A DNA stretch of 64,000 nucleotides, taken from positions 1,178,001-1,242,000 of the forward strand of contig CBDCUQ010000004.1 in assembly GCA_965222835.1 (NCBI GenBank). Direction: 5' to 3'. The translations under genes and the position numbers were made by a program. This document shows positions 1 through 9,181 of the stretch, one piece after another. The DNA comes from CBDCUQ01 sp965222835. Its GTDB lineage: Bacteria > Pseudomonadota > Alphaproteobacteria > Rhizobiales > Hyphomicrobiaceae. The notes beneath the pieces are model-generated. The model was not told the origin of the DNA. It saw nothing but the letters and a program-made list of their open reading frames with translations, and made no database searches. Each line of letters begins with the position of its first letter. Positions within the stretch are counted from its first letter, which is position 1.

Positions 1-1
1 T

Positions 2-127
2 GAGCGGCTGAAGCCGAGGCGGGCCGTTCTTACGCACATGACGGCCGAGCTTGATTATGAAAAGCTACAGCGTGACCTGCCTGCTGGCGTGGAGCCCGCA
101 TACGATGGCATGGCGATTGAGATTTGA
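2..127 (+). CDS. MBL-fold metallohydrolase, C-terminal fragment (runs off the window start)
   Basis: Forty-one codons in frame to a TGA at 125-127. The peptide contains RAVLTHMTAELDYEKL and GVEPAYDGM and ends MAIEI. This resembles the C-terminus of the PhnP-like metallo-beta-lactamase-fold hydrolases that lie next to tatD and metG in many alphaproteobacteria. The metal-binding histidines would lie upstream, outside the window. The gene converges on the dehydrogenase at 150-908 with only 22 bases between the stops. The assignment rests on recognising the tail only, so the substrate is unknown. Confidence 0.65.
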   Translation, partial: ERLKPRRAVLTHMTAELDYEKLQRDLPAGVEPAYDGMAIEI

Positions 128-149
128 CCTGATCCGTCTGACCGTGATG

Positions 150-908
150 TCAGGCTTCCGGTGCTTGGGTTTCCTGGTTCTCTCGTTCGGCCCACTCGCG
201 GTAGGACAATATTTTGCCGTTGAGGTCGAGGTCGGGAAGGGCAAGCTCAACGATGAGCGGGGCAACCTCGTCCGGAGATGGCAGCGTCTTTGGGTCTTCA
301 CCCGGAAATGCCCTGGCGCGCATGCCGGTGCGGATGGGTCCTGGATTAATGACGTTGACGCGGATGGGCGTATTCGCGCACTCAGCGGCATAGGTCTTGG
401 CAAGGGCTTCGAGGGCGGCCTTGGAGACCGAGTAAGGACCCCAATACGCACGGCACTTTTCGGCGGCGCCTGAGGATACAAAGACGACACGTCCGCTGTC
501 AGAGCGCTTGAGTAGAGGATCAAGGGTTCGGAGAAGGCGCCAATTGGCGTTGAGATTGGTGTCGATCACCGCTGTCCAGCTGTCGGTGGTGATGTGGCCG
601 AGCGGAGAGAGCGGACCGAGCACGCCCGCGTTGGCAACAAAGACATCGAGCTTGCCCCATCTTTGGAAAATTGTGGGACCGAGCTGATCGATGTGTTCGC
701 CATTGCGTAGATCAAGCTTCAGGATCGTGGCTTTGCCTTTGACGGCCCGGATCTCGTCGTCGAGTTCTTCTAGGGCGCCTTGTGTCCGCGCTGTGATAAT
801 GACGTGGGCACCTTCTCGGGCCAATGCGCGTGCCGTGGCGCGCCCCAGGCCGCGCGACGCACCGGTGACCAAAGCCAGGCGATCTTTGAGGCGTTTTTCG
901 ATGGCCAT
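150..908 (-). CDS. SDR-family NAD(P)-dependent oxidoreductase
   Basis: A classical short-chain dehydrogenase of 252 residues from the ATG at 908. An in-frame extension to 992 exists, but the family N-terminus (KDRLALVTGASRGLGRA, the TGxxxGxG cofactor motif) begins just after this start. An NAG motif (VANAGVLGP), a catalytic Ser (VFVSSGAAE) and a YxxxK pair (YSVSKAALE) are present. The C-terminus is close to SDRs annotated as oxidoreductases downstream of purF in Rhizobiales. It is the last gene of a minus-strand series dnaB-alr-radA-cvpA-purF-SDR, with a 262-base gap after purF. Substrate cannot be told from sequence. Confidence 0.9.
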   Translation of the reverse strand: MAIEKRLKDRLALVTGASRGLGRATARALAREGAHVIITARTQGALEELDDEIRAVKGKATILKLDLRNGEHIDQLGPTIFQRWGKLDVFVANAGVLGPLSPLGHITTDSWTAVIDTNLNANWRLLRTLDPLLKRSDSGRVVFVSSGAAEKCRAYWGPYSVSKAALEALAKTYAAECANTPIRVNVINPGPIRTGMRARAFPGEDPKTLPSPDEVAPLIVELALPDLDLNGKILSYREWAERENQETQAPEA

Positions 909-1170
909 GGGCAACAGAACCTGACGCCGTGTGGTCGCAAGAGGGGTGGGGGCTATATGGTGCCACCACTCACCAGCTAGCCTGCTCCGCACCGGTGGCG
1001 CAAGGGGTGCGGGAGGTTGTGGTTTAGAGGCAGACTAGACTGCAACTGGGCATGTTTCATTAATTTGCGGCCGGCCGGGGCATTCTGGCGCGGGGCAACG
1101 CCTCCTATGGTGTAGAGGTAGTTGTTGAATGTTTCGCTTGGTCGTTCGCGTGCTCGGATACGCGTTATGA

Positions 1171-2691
1171 TCACGCCAGAAGTGAGAGCTGGCGAGGTGC
1201 GCTGCCGCCGTTTTGATCGGTGAGCTCGGTTGGATACTCGCCCGTGAAGCAGTGATCGGTGAACTGCGGATTGAGGTTGTCGCGTCCATCATAGCCGACC
1301 GAACGATAGATTCCGTCGACGGACAGGAACGCGAGGCTCGTCGCTCCCATGAATTTGCGCATATCCTCAAGGCTGTGGCTGGATGCCAAGAGCTGGTCGC
1401 GCGTGGGCGTATCGATGCCGTAATAATCGGAGTGTGTGATTGGGGGCGACGAGATGCGCATATGAACTTCGCTGGCGCCGGCGTCGTACATGAGCTGCAC
1501 GATTTTCTTGGACGTGGTGCCGCGGACGACGCTGTCGTCGATGAGAACCAGGCGCTTTCCACGAATAATGCCGGCGTTGGCGGAATGCTTGAGCTTTACA
1601 CCGAAGGCCCGAATGCGCTGCTCGGGTTCGATGAAGGTGCGGCCAACGTAGTGGTTGCGGATAATGCCAAGCTCGAAGGGCAGACCGGATTCCTGCGAAT
1701 ACCCGATGGCAGCCGGTACGCCGGAATCCGGAATTGGAACGACGAGGTCCGCGTCGGCCGGACATTCCTTGGCGAGCTGCACGCCCATCTGCTTGCGGAC
1801 GTCGTAAACGGAGCGGCCACCGACAATGGAGTCGGGGCGGGCGAAGTAGATGTACTCGAAGATGCAAGGACGTGCGGGGCGCTTGGGGAAGGGGCGATGG
1901 CTTTCGATGCCATCGCTGGTGATGACGATGACCTCACCGTTTTCGATTTCGCGCTCGAAACGGGCACCGACGATGTCGAGCGCACAGGTTTCGGAGGCGA
2001 GAATGTAAGCCGAGCCGAGTTTGCCGAGAACAAGGGGGCGAATGCCAATTGGATCGCGGGCGGCAATCAGCATGTCGTTGGTAATTGAGACGAGCGCAAA
2101 AGCCCCTTCAATCTGACGGATTGCTTCTATGAAGCGCTCGACGACGCGCCGCTTTTGCGATCGCGACAGAAGATGGAGAATGACTTCTGTGTCCGACGTC
2201 GACGGGAAGATCGCACCTGAAGAGATCAGGTCCTGACGTAGGCTGCGGGCGTTTGTCAGGTTGCCGTTGTGGGCAACGGCAAACCCGCCTGTATCGATAT
2301 CCGCATAAAGTGGTTGCACATTCTTCATGTGCGGTTCGCCGGTCGTCGAGTACCGGTTGTGGCCGATGGCAATGTGGCCCGTCAGCTTGTTGATGACTTC
2401 TGCCTTGTTGAAATTGTCGCCGACCAGGCCGAGATGGCGTTGTGAGTGGAATATCGAATTGTCTTTGCCGTCGACGGTGTCGTTGCAGAAGGTGACGATC
2501 CCGGCGGCTTCCTGTCCGCGATGCTGTAGGGCATGGAGGCCGAGTGCGGTGAGGGCCGCCGCTTCCGGGTGCCCAAAAACACCAAAGACCCCGCATTCTT
2601 CACGGAGTCTGTCATCTCCCATCCGGGAATAGCCGTAGCCTTCGAAATCTGGGTCCGGGACTTTGGACCCCTGGAGCTCAGATTGCGTCAT
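1171..2691 (-). CDS. purF: Amidophosphoribosyltransferase (first step of purine synthesis)
   Basis: A 506-residue PurF that transfers the glutamine amide nitrogen to PRPP, giving phosphoribosylamine. The N-terminal nucleophile is Cys33 (REECGVFGVFGH), so the first 32 residues form a propeptide to be removed. The class II glutaminase domain follows (HRGQEAAGI, GHNRYSTTG, VAHNGNLTN). The C-terminal phosphoribosyltransferase domain has the PRPP loop VLIDDSVVRGTTSKK. The start is supported by GGGAGG five bases before the ATG. It lies 188 bases after cvpA, an old association also seen in E. coli. Confidence 0.97.
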   Translation of the reverse strand: MTQSELQGSKVPDPDFEGYGYSRMGDDRLREECGVFGVFGHPEAAALTALGLHALQHRGQEAAGIVTFCNDTVDGKDNSIFHSQRHLGLVGDNFNKAEVINKLTGHIAIGHNRYSTTGEPHMKNVQPLYADIDTGGFAVAHNGNLTNARSLRQDLISSGAIFPSTSDTEVILHLLSRSQKRRVVERFIEAIRQIEGAFALVSITNDMLIAARDPIGIRPLVLGKLGSAYILASETCALDIVGARFEREIENGEVIVITSDGIESHRPFPKRPARPCIFEYIYFARPDSIVGGRSVYDVRKQMGVQLAKECPADADLVVPIPDSGVPAAIGYSQESGLPFELGIIRNHYVGRTFIEPEQRIRAFGVKLKHSANAGIIRGKRLVLIDDSVVRGTTSKKIVQLMYDAGASEVHMRISSPPITHSDYYGIDTPTRDQLLASSHSLEDMRKFMGATSLAFLSVDGIYRSVGYDGRDNLNPQFTDHCFTGEYPTELTDQNGGSAPRQLSLLA

Positions 2692-2879
2692 GGCTGCCTC
2701 CCGCTAAGCACCCGCTCGCACCGCCGCGTTCTTGGCTCGTCAAACCCAACAATTGCCGGTTTGAGCGGGCCAGACACCTCTAGCCCGAACGTAACTGTCC
2801 GCGCCAGTCATGTGACAGATATATGATAATTCGTCGCGGCCAAAAGCGCCAGCGGGGGATTGCTCTTAGCGTTGAAAAA

Positions 2880-3428
2880 TCATTGTGGTTCAGCCGGCGG
2901 TGGGGCTTGACCTGTCAACGAGGAAGGCAAGTGAGTCTCTAGGACTCCGCGGATCGAATTGCCCGTCGATTTTATGTAGGGCAGAGATTGAGCGTCCCGG
3001 ACCCATGGAAAATGGGTGGATTCGTCCGGGAAAAAGGCTGCGTAGAACATGTAGGGGATGACGACGAGGAGGAATCCGCGCGCTGCTCCGAATATGAAGC
3101 CCAGAATCCGGTCAACCATACCGACGCGGCTGTCGAGCATGGCATCGGAGATGCGCGACGTGATGAGATGTACAACGATCAACACGATGAGAAAGATCAC
3201 GGCGCCGATGGCGATCTGTGCAACCGTGACCGGGGCGCTCATTTGCTGCGCCATATCCTCGGCGACCTGCCTGTAGTTGAGCACGAAGTAGAGCGTGGCA
3301 AGTGCGGCAATGATCCAGGAGACGATCGACAGCAGCTCTCGCGTTAGCCCCCGATACATCGCCAAGAGACCCGATATAAACGCGATCGCGATCAATCCGG
3401 CATCGAGATAGGTCAGTGGCCCGATCAT
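2880..3428 (-). CDS. cvpA: CvpA family inner-membrane protein
   Basis: A 182-residue protein with four predicted membrane helices: roughly residues 5-25, 30-48, 65-88 and 100-125. The N-terminus (MIGPLTYLDAGLIAIAFISG) and the central GMVDRILGFIFGAARG segment are typical of the CvpA family. Family members are linked to colicin V production and envelope homeostasis, and their molecular role is unsettled. The Pro-rich tail (TGQAPPPAEPQ) is cytosolic or periplasmic. It sits between radA and purF, its usual position in alphaproteobacteria. Confidence 0.93.
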   Translation of the reverse strand: MIGPLTYLDAGLIAIAFISGLLAMYRGLTRELLSIVSWIIAALATLYFVLNYRQVAEDMAQQMSAPVTVAQIAIGAVIFLIVLIVVHLITSRISDAMLDSRVGMVDRILGFIFGAARGFLLVVIPYMFYAAFFPDESTHFPWVRDAQSLPYIKSTGNSIRGVLETHLPSSLTGQAPPPAEPQ

Positions 3429-3491
3429 GGCTACGGTATCCCCTTGGATGTGTGCAGCGGCAGCAGATCATGAGGTGCCGCTTTTTTTGGT

Positions 3492-4868
3492 TCAGTCGCA
3501 TGGCCGAAGCGTGGCTGCAAGCTCCTTGACGTGGGCAATGCGTTGCAGTGCATCGTGTGGACTGTCCTGCGCTGCCTCGCCCCCTTGAGGGATAACACCA
3601 TGATTGAAGCCGAGTTTTTGTGCTTCCTTGAGGCGCAGCGCAGTGTGGCTTACAGCACGCACCGCGCCGGAAAGAGAGATTTCACCGAAATAGACCCTAT
3701 CAGCCGGCAGACTTGCGTTGTGCAAGGATGACAGGAGGGCGGCCGCGGCTGCGACATCGGCGGCGGGCTCTTGGATGCGCATACCGCCGGCAATATTCAG
3801 GTAGACGTCGGACTGTCCGAACGACACGCCGCAGCGCGCCTCGAGAACGGCCAGGACCATTGATAGCCGGTTCGCATCCCAGCCGACGACGGCGCGGCGC
3901 GGTACGCCAAAAGATGAAGGGGCGACGAGTGCTTGGATCTCGACGAGTATGGGACGGGTCCCTTCCATACCGGCAAACACGGCGGTTCCCGGTGCCGCCG
4001 TCTCGCGATCGCCAAGGAAGAGCTCGGATGGGTTGGCGACTTCACGCAGGCCTTCGCCGGCCATTTCGAAGACCCCGATTTCGTCGGTGGCGCCGAACCG
4101 GTTTTTTGCGGCGCGGACGATCCGGAACATATGCCCGCGGTCGCCTTCGAAGGAGAGAACCGTATCGACCATGTGCTCGATGACCTTCGGGCCGGCAATC
4201 TGACCATCCTTGGTCACATGTCCAACAAGAAGGAGTGCGGTGCCATGTGTTTTGGCAAAACGAATGAGGGATTGGGTTGCGGCGCGGACTTGGCTGACAG
4301 TGCCGGGCGCTGCGTCGAGTGCTTCGGACCAGAGGGTCTGCACGGAATCAATGACGGCGAGATCAGCGTGTTTCTCGGCTTCGAGGGTTGCGAGAATGTT
4401 GGAGACGTTTGTTTCCGCCGCGAGAGCAACGTCGGCATCCGTCAGACCCAGCCTTTCGGCGCGTAGGCGGACCTGAGCTGCGGCTTCCTCACCTGAAAAG
4501 TAGAGGGCACGGCGGCCTTTTCGGGCCAGTGCGGCCGCAAGCTGCAGGAGCAATGTCGATTTGCCGATACCGGGTTCGCCTGCGACCAGAGACGCAGATC
4601 CCGGGACAAGACCGCCACCGGTGACCCGGTCGAGTTCTGCGATCCCGGTTTCGATGCGCGGGGCTTCCGTCGCGCCACCGGTTAGCGCTTCGAGTTGGAC
4701 CGCGCGCCCTTTTGTGAGGCGGGTGATGCCCGATCCCGGTGGGGGGCCGGCATCGGTTTCCTCGGTGATGGTGTTCCAGCCCCCACAGGCCGTGCATTTG
4801 CCGGCCCAGCGCGCGGAAACGGCGCCGCAAGATTGGCAGACGTATGTGCTTTTTTGCGGTTTAGCCAT
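3492..4868 (-). CDS. radA: DNA repair protein RadA
   Basis: A 458-residue RadA (Sms), the RecA-like helicase that drives branch migration during recombination. The N-terminal zinc finger is Cys11/Cys14 and Cys25/Cys28. Walker A is GEPGIGKST at 97-105 and the RadA-specific KNRFG motif is at 255-259. The C-terminal Lon-protease-like domain includes GGMRIQEPAADVAAAAALLSS. The first 8 bases overlap the end of alr (ATGGCTAA), suggesting translational coupling. Full family length. Confidence 0.97.
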   Translation of the reverse strand: MAKPQKSTYVCQSCGAVSARWAGKCTACGGWNTITEETDAGPPPGSGITRLTKGRAVQLEALTGGATEAPRIETGIAELDRVTGGGLVPGSASLVAGEPGIGKSTLLLQLAAALARKGRRALYFSGEEAAAQVRLRAERLGLTDADVALAAETNVSNILATLEAEKHADLAVIDSVQTLWSEALDAAPGTVSQVRAATQSLIRFAKTHGTALLLVGHVTKDGQIAGPKVIEHMVDTVLSFEGDRGHMFRIVRAAKNRFGATDEIGVFEMAGEGLREVANPSELFLGDRETAAPGTAVFAGMEGTRPILVEIQALVAPSSFGVPRRAVVGWDANRLSMVLAVLEARCGVSFGQSDVYLNIAGGMRIQEPAADVAAAAALLSSLHNASLPADRVYFGEISLSGAVRAVSHTALRLKEAQKLGFNHGVIPQGGEAAQDSPHDALQRIAHVKELAATLRPCD

Positions 4869-5991
4869 TGGCGTGGTCTCCGCCCAAATAGATCCGATGA
4901 AATCTGCGTCCCAAGCGGGTCAGGACCTCGTAGCCAATGGTGCCAGCGTAGGCCCCCATACTTTCGATGGTTAGACCGGGAGCAATCAGCTCGACCAGGT
5001 TTCCACGGTCAGCGCCTTGGCTGATGTCGGTAACATCGATTGTGATGAGGTCCATGGATATGCGTCCGACGATCGGTGCAAGCTTGCCGCCCACGTCGAC
5101 AGAGGCCCCGGTATGTTCGTTGGTCGTGCTGAGGGTGCGCGCTATGCCATCGGCATATCCTGCGGCGATGATGGCAATGCGGGAGGGCCGGGCTGCAACC
5201 CATGTGGCGGAGTAGCCGATCGATTGGCCAGGCGCGACGTCGCGCACTTGGAGAATGCGGGCCGCCACGCGGATTGCGGGGGACACTGGCGTCGAACGGC
5301 CTCTGAAGGCCTGGCCCCCATAAATCGCATAGCCCGGACGGACAAGATCGTAGTGGTAGGCTGTTCCCAGCATTAGTCCGTCGGAGGCGGCAAGACTGGC
5401 GGGCACACCGGGAAAACGCGCGCGCGCCTTGTCGAAAGCCCGTCGCTGCTCTTCATTCTTGTCGTCTTTCGGATCATCCGCAGACGCCAGGTGACTCATG
5501 ATGAGCCGGATGTCGATGGTGTCGACCAGGGATTTCCGGGATGCCAGGGTTTCGATCTCAGCTGGTGATAGCCCGAGTCGGTTGAGGCCGCTGTCGACGT
5601 GGAGGACGGTTGGAAGGCGTGTGCCACGTGCTTCACAAAGCGCGGACCATTCCTCGATTTCGGGAATGCTCGAAAGCACGGGGACGGCGCGATGTAAGAG
5701 GAGGGCTTCGCCGGTTCCGGGCATCAAGCCATCGAGCACGTAAATCGTGGCGGTGGGTGCAAGGGCGCGCGCCTCGGCGGCTTCGTCCGGCGTGGCAACA
5801 AAGAGTGTGCGGCAGCCGGCGCGGACCAGCGCGGGAATGATTTGGGTGGCGCCAAGTCCGTAGGCGTCAGCCTTGACGACGGCGCCACAGTCTGCCGGTT
5901 CTACGATGCGGGCAAGAGCGCACCAATTTGCGGCGATCTTCTCGAGATCAATGGTGATGAGCCCGGTTGCGGTCTCGGGAAGTGTATTCAT
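4861..5991 (-). CDS. alr: Alanine racemase
   Basis: A 376-residue PLP-dependent fold type III racemase making D-alanine for peptidoglycan. The PLP lysine is Lys40 in VVKADAYGLG. The C-terminal domain carries the catalytic tyrosine region (GQSIGYSATW) and the GYADGIAR and GRISMDLITIDVTD motifs. It lies 58 bases after dnaB and overlaps radA by 8 bases, so dnaB-alr-radA is probably one transcript. Another racemase such as dadX could exist elsewhere; this one has housekeeping context. Confidence 0.96.
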   Translation of the reverse strand: MNTLPETATGLITIDLEKIAANWCALARIVEPADCGAVVKADAYGLGATQIIPALVRAGCRTLFVATPDEAAEARALAPTATIYVLDGLMPGTGEALLLHRAVPVLSSIPEIEEWSALCEARGTRLPTVLHVDSGLNRLGLSPAEIETLASRKSLVDTIDIRLIMSHLASADDPKDDKNEEQRRAFDKARARFPGVPASLAASDGLMLGTAYHYDLVRPGYAIYGGQAFRGRSTPVSPAIRVAARILQVRDVAPGQSIGYSATWVAARPSRIAIIAAGYADGIARTLSTTNEHTGASVDVGGKLAPIVGRISMDLITIDVTDISQGADRGNLVELIAPGLTIESMGAYAGTIGYEVLTRLGRRFHRIYLGGDHANG

Positions 5992-6049
5992 ATGCGTATT
6001 CCGGAAACCCGCCCCGATCTATACGACCGCAGCGTAGCGGGGTTTCCCG

Positions 6050-7567
6050 CTAATCGATACGTTCCGGCATATAGGCCTCGCGGGCCAGATTTGTGAAGCG
6101 CGTGAACTGGCTTTCGAAGGCGAGCGGCACCGTGCCCACGGGGCCATGGCGCTGCTTGCCGATGATCACCTCGGCTTTGCCGGATACGGACATCATTTTG
6201 GTCTGCCAATCGGTAAACTCCGCCGTGCCCTCGGAGGGCTTCAAACGTTCGACGTAATATTCCTCACGATAGACGAACATGACAACGTCTGCGTCCTGCT
6301 CGATCGAACCTGATTCACGCAGATCGGAGAGTTGCGGGCGCTTGTCTTCGCGCTGTTCAACCTGTCGCGACAGCTGAGAGAGGGCAATGATCGGTACCGC
6401 AAGCTCTTTGGCGAGGGTTTTTAGACCGGTGGTGATCTCGGTGATCTCCTGGACCCGGTTGTCGGAACCGCGTCTGGAGGAGCCGGAGAGAAGCTGCAGG
6501 TAATCGACGATCAAAAGGCCAAGACCACGCTGGCGCTTTAGTTTGCGCGCACGCGCGGCGAGCTGGGCGATGGTGATGCCGCCGGTCTGGTCGATGTAGA
6601 GCGGAATGCGGCTCATCTCTTGCGAGACTTCCACAAGCTTGCGGAACTCCGGTTCGCTGATCATCCCGCGCCGGATCTTTTCCGAGGGAATTTCAGATTG
6701 CTCGGAGAGAATGCGGGTCGCAAGCTGCTCAGCCGACATTTCGAGCGAGAAGAAGCCGACGATTGCACCATCCAGGACCTTGTTGGTTCCGTCCTCTTGC
6801 CGTTCGTGGCGATAGGCTTTGGCAATGTTGTAAGCAATGTTTGTGGCAAGTGCCGTTTTACCCATTGAGGGCCGGCCGGCGAGGATAAGGAGGTCGGAGG
6901 GTTGCAATCCACCCATCTTGCCGTCGAGGTCCGTCAGGCCGGTGGCGAGGCCGGACAGATGTCCTTCTCGCTGATAGGCGCTGTTGGCCATGTCGATGGC
7001 GTGGGTGAGCGCAGAGCCGAAGGCCATGAAGCCTTGGCCGTACTTGCCGTGTTCGGCGAGGTCGTAGAGCCTTGTCTCGGTCTCTTGGATTTGGGCTTCG
7101 GGTGACTGATCTACGGGGCTGTCGAAGGCGGTGTTGACCAAGTCCTCGCCGATGACGATGAGCTGTCGGCGTACGGCCAAGTCGTAGACGGTTTGGCCAT
7201 AGTCATGCGCATTGATGATGGTGGTGGCGCTGGCCGCCAGGCGACCTAGGTATTGGGGGACCGTGAGATGCGCGTCGATGGGTTCGGCATTCTCGAAGAA
7301 CGTCTTCAAGGTGACAGGCGTGGCCTGCTTGCCCGACTGGATGAGCTTTGCGGCAATCTCATAGATCTGCGCATGCAGGGGGTCGTAGAAATGGATAGGC
7401 TCCAGGAAGCCCGAGACCCGATCCAGGGCCTCGTTGTTGACCAGGATGGCGCCCAACAGGGCCTGTTCGGCCTCGATATTGTGGGGCACCTGGCGGAAGT
7501 GGACGGGCTCGTCGGCGGTGGCGGCCGTGCGGAGCTTGTCGGCTGGGAGGAGGGCGGTCTGGGTCAT
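6050..7567 (-). CDS. dnaB: Replicative DNA helicase DnaB
   Basis: A 505-residue hexameric 5'-3' replicative helicase. The N-terminal DnaG-interacting domain covers about residues 25-130 (VPHNIEAEQALLGAIL). The RecA-like motor has Walker A GRPSMGKTA at 231-239, Walker B LLIVDYLQLL, and the R-rich DLRESGSIEQDADVVMF segment. I place the start at 7567 (MTQTALLP) rather than the in-frame site at 7603, because the added 12 residues do not look conserved. No intein is seen. It heads the dnaB-alr-radA-cvpA-purF series. Confidence 0.97.
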   Translation of the reverse strand: MTQTALLPADKLRTAATADEPVHFRQVPHNIEAEQALLGAILVNNEALDRVSGFLEPIHFYDPLHAQIYEIAAKLIQSGKQATPVTLKTFFENAEPIDAHLTVPQYLGRLAASATTIINAHDYGQTVYDLAVRRQLIVIGEDLVNTAFDSPVDQSPEAQIQETETRLYDLAEHGKYGQGFMAFGSALTHAIDMANSAYQREGHLSGLATGLTDLDGKMGGLQPSDLLILAGRPSMGKTALATNIAYNIAKAYRHERQEDGTNKVLDGAIVGFFSLEMSAEQLATRILSEQSEIPSEKIRRGMISEPEFRKLVEVSQEMSRIPLYIDQTGGITIAQLAARARKLKRQRGLGLLIVDYLQLLSGSSRRGSDNRVQEITEITTGLKTLAKELAVPIIALSQLSRQVEQREDKRPQLSDLRESGSIEQDADVVMFVYREEYYVERLKPSEGTAEFTDWQTKMMSVSGKAEVIIGKQRHGPVGTVPLAFESQFTRFTNLAREAYMPERID

Positions 7568-7729
7568 GACCCAACGGCTAGGTGAGTCGTACGCGCTCGG
7601 CACGCACTCCGCCGGGCACGCGCCTTAGATATCCGACTTATTCACAGGTCCGCCGATCGAGGTCCAACGCCAATACACGTTCCAGGGATAGGCGGGCGGT
7701 TCTACAACTCGTGTGACTTAGGGGGCTCG

Positions 7730-8983
7730 CTATTCTCCGGCGAGCCGTGGGCCTTCGTAGGACCTTGTTTCGCGTGCTGCCAGAAGCCGCTCGGTTTCGA
7801 GCATGTAGTCGCGCGTGATCGGCAAGGTGTCGATGCGGCGCGCCAATTGAATCTGGAAGACGACGAGCTTTTCGTAACGGAAGGCGGCTTCTGCGCCTGC
7901 GAGATAAAACTCCCACATGCGCGCAAACTCCTCTCCGGCGATGGCGACAGCTTCCGTGCGACGCGTGAGAAATCGTTCGCGCCATGCCCTCAGCGTTTTG
8001 GCGTAGTGGAGACGTAACATCTCGATATCGCATACGATGAGGCCCGAGCGTTCGATTGCAGTCATGATCTCGGAAAGTGAGGGGAGGTAACCGCCGGGGA
8101 AGATATACTTGGCCATGAATGGGTTGGTGGCCGCCGGTTCGTCTGAGCGGCCAATTGTGTGAATGAGGGCGACGCCGTCCTCTGCCAGTAGGTCGTGGAT
8201 CGTGCGGAAGAATTTGCCGTACTGCGCGACGCCGACATGTTCAAACATTCCGACTGACACAATGCGATTAAAGCGGCCACTCATTTGGCGATAATCGCGG
8301 AGAAGAAAATCGACTTGCCGATTTCCGTCAAATTCTTCGGCGCGTTTGCGCGATACGCTTACTTGGTTGTCCGATAGGGTAATGCCCGTTACGTCCACGC
8401 CTGCGTGTTCGGCTAGGTAAAGCGGAAGCCCACCCCAGCCCGAGCCGATGTCGAGCACGGTCATGCCCGGCTCGAGACGGAGTTTGGCTGCGATGTGGCG
8501 TTTCTTAGCGAGTTGCGCCCGTTCGAGATCGGCGCCGGGGGTGTAGTAGGCGCACGAGTACTGTCGATCGTCATCGAGAATAAGGTCATAGATGCGCGGA
8601 TCTATATCGTAATGGCGAGACACGTTGCGCTTTGAACGTCCCACAGGATTGAGGGAGAGGAGGCGTCGGGCGACCGTGCGGGCCCGCGTAAACGTTTGGC
8701 TCCATGGCGGGAGGGGAAACGATTGCATGTTTTGCAACATGATTTCGATGAAGTCGTAGACGGCGCCTTTTTCCATTAGGAGCCGCCCCTGCATGTATCC
8801 TTCGCCAGCGGCAATCTCCGGATCCATGGCGAGCGCGCGTTCGATGCGGCGGTCCATGAGACGGACGACGACGGGTTCACCTGCGCCGTTCCCGAATGTG
8901 TGGGCGCTTCCGCGACTATCGATGAATGTAAGATTGCCGGTGCGGACGACGCGGTTTAAAAGACTGCGCAACGGTCGGAACAT
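7730..8983 (-). CDS. cfa: Cyclopropane-fatty-acyl-phospholipid synthase
   Basis: A 417-residue SAM-dependent enzyme that methylenates unsaturated acyl chains of membrane phospholipids. The SAM-binding motif VLDIGSGWGGL is at 176-186. Before it lies the NVSRHYDIDPRIYDLILDD block and the QYSCAYY motif typical of CFA synthases. The C-terminal part holds FPGGYLPSLSEI and the YAKTLRAWRERF helix. It separates rplI from dnaB, which are closer neighbours in many relatives, with 162 bases to dnaB and its own terminator-bearing upstream gap. Cofactor and family are clear; regulation is unknown. Confidence 0.95.
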   Translation of the reverse strand: MFRPLRSLLNRVVRTGNLTFIDSRGSAHTFGNGAGEPVVVRLMDRRIERALAMDPEIAAGEGYMQGRLLMEKGAVYDFIEIMLQNMQSFPLPPWSQTFTRARTVARRLLSLNPVGRSKRNVSRHYDIDPRIYDLILDDDRQYSCAYYTPGADLERAQLAKKRHIAAKLRLEPGMTVLDIGSGWGGLPLYLAEHAGVDVTGITLSDNQVSVSRKRAEEFDGNRQVDFLLRDYRQMSGRFNRIVSVGMFEHVGVAQYGKFFRTIHDLLAEDGVALIHTIGRSDEPAATNPFMAKYIFPGGYLPSLSEIMTAIERSGLIVCDIEMLRLHYAKTLRAWRERFLTRRTEAVAIAGEEFARMWEFYLAGAEAAFRYEKLVVFQIQLARRIDTLPITRDYMLETERLLAARETRSYEGPRLAGE

Positions 8984-9127
8984 GGAGCACCACCTCGCTG
9001 GCTCGGCCCTTTGTTGCCTCAGCGAGACGAAACGGGCCGTTGCTCCCCATACCGTCTAGCTCGAATTTAGGATGATCAGCGCTGTTCGCCAAGGGGTCAA
9101 CGCCGGTCGTTTAAGGTGAACGACAAA

Positions 9128-9156
9128 GAAAGCGCCGGTTTCCCGGCGCTTCTTTT
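9128..9156 (-). terminator. Intrinsic terminator after rplI
   Basis: A perfect 9-bp stem, AAGCGCCGG (9130-9138) with CCGGCGCTT (9143-9151) and a 4-base loop. On the minus strand it is followed by a short T-rich run (TTCTTTG) and lies 30 bases after the rplI stop. The plus-strand side also has TTTT, so it may act in both directions. It closes the rpsF-rpsR-DUF2232-rplI operon before cfa. Confidence 0.75.
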
Positions 9157-9181
9157 GACGTCTGTCAATCGGAAATGGCGG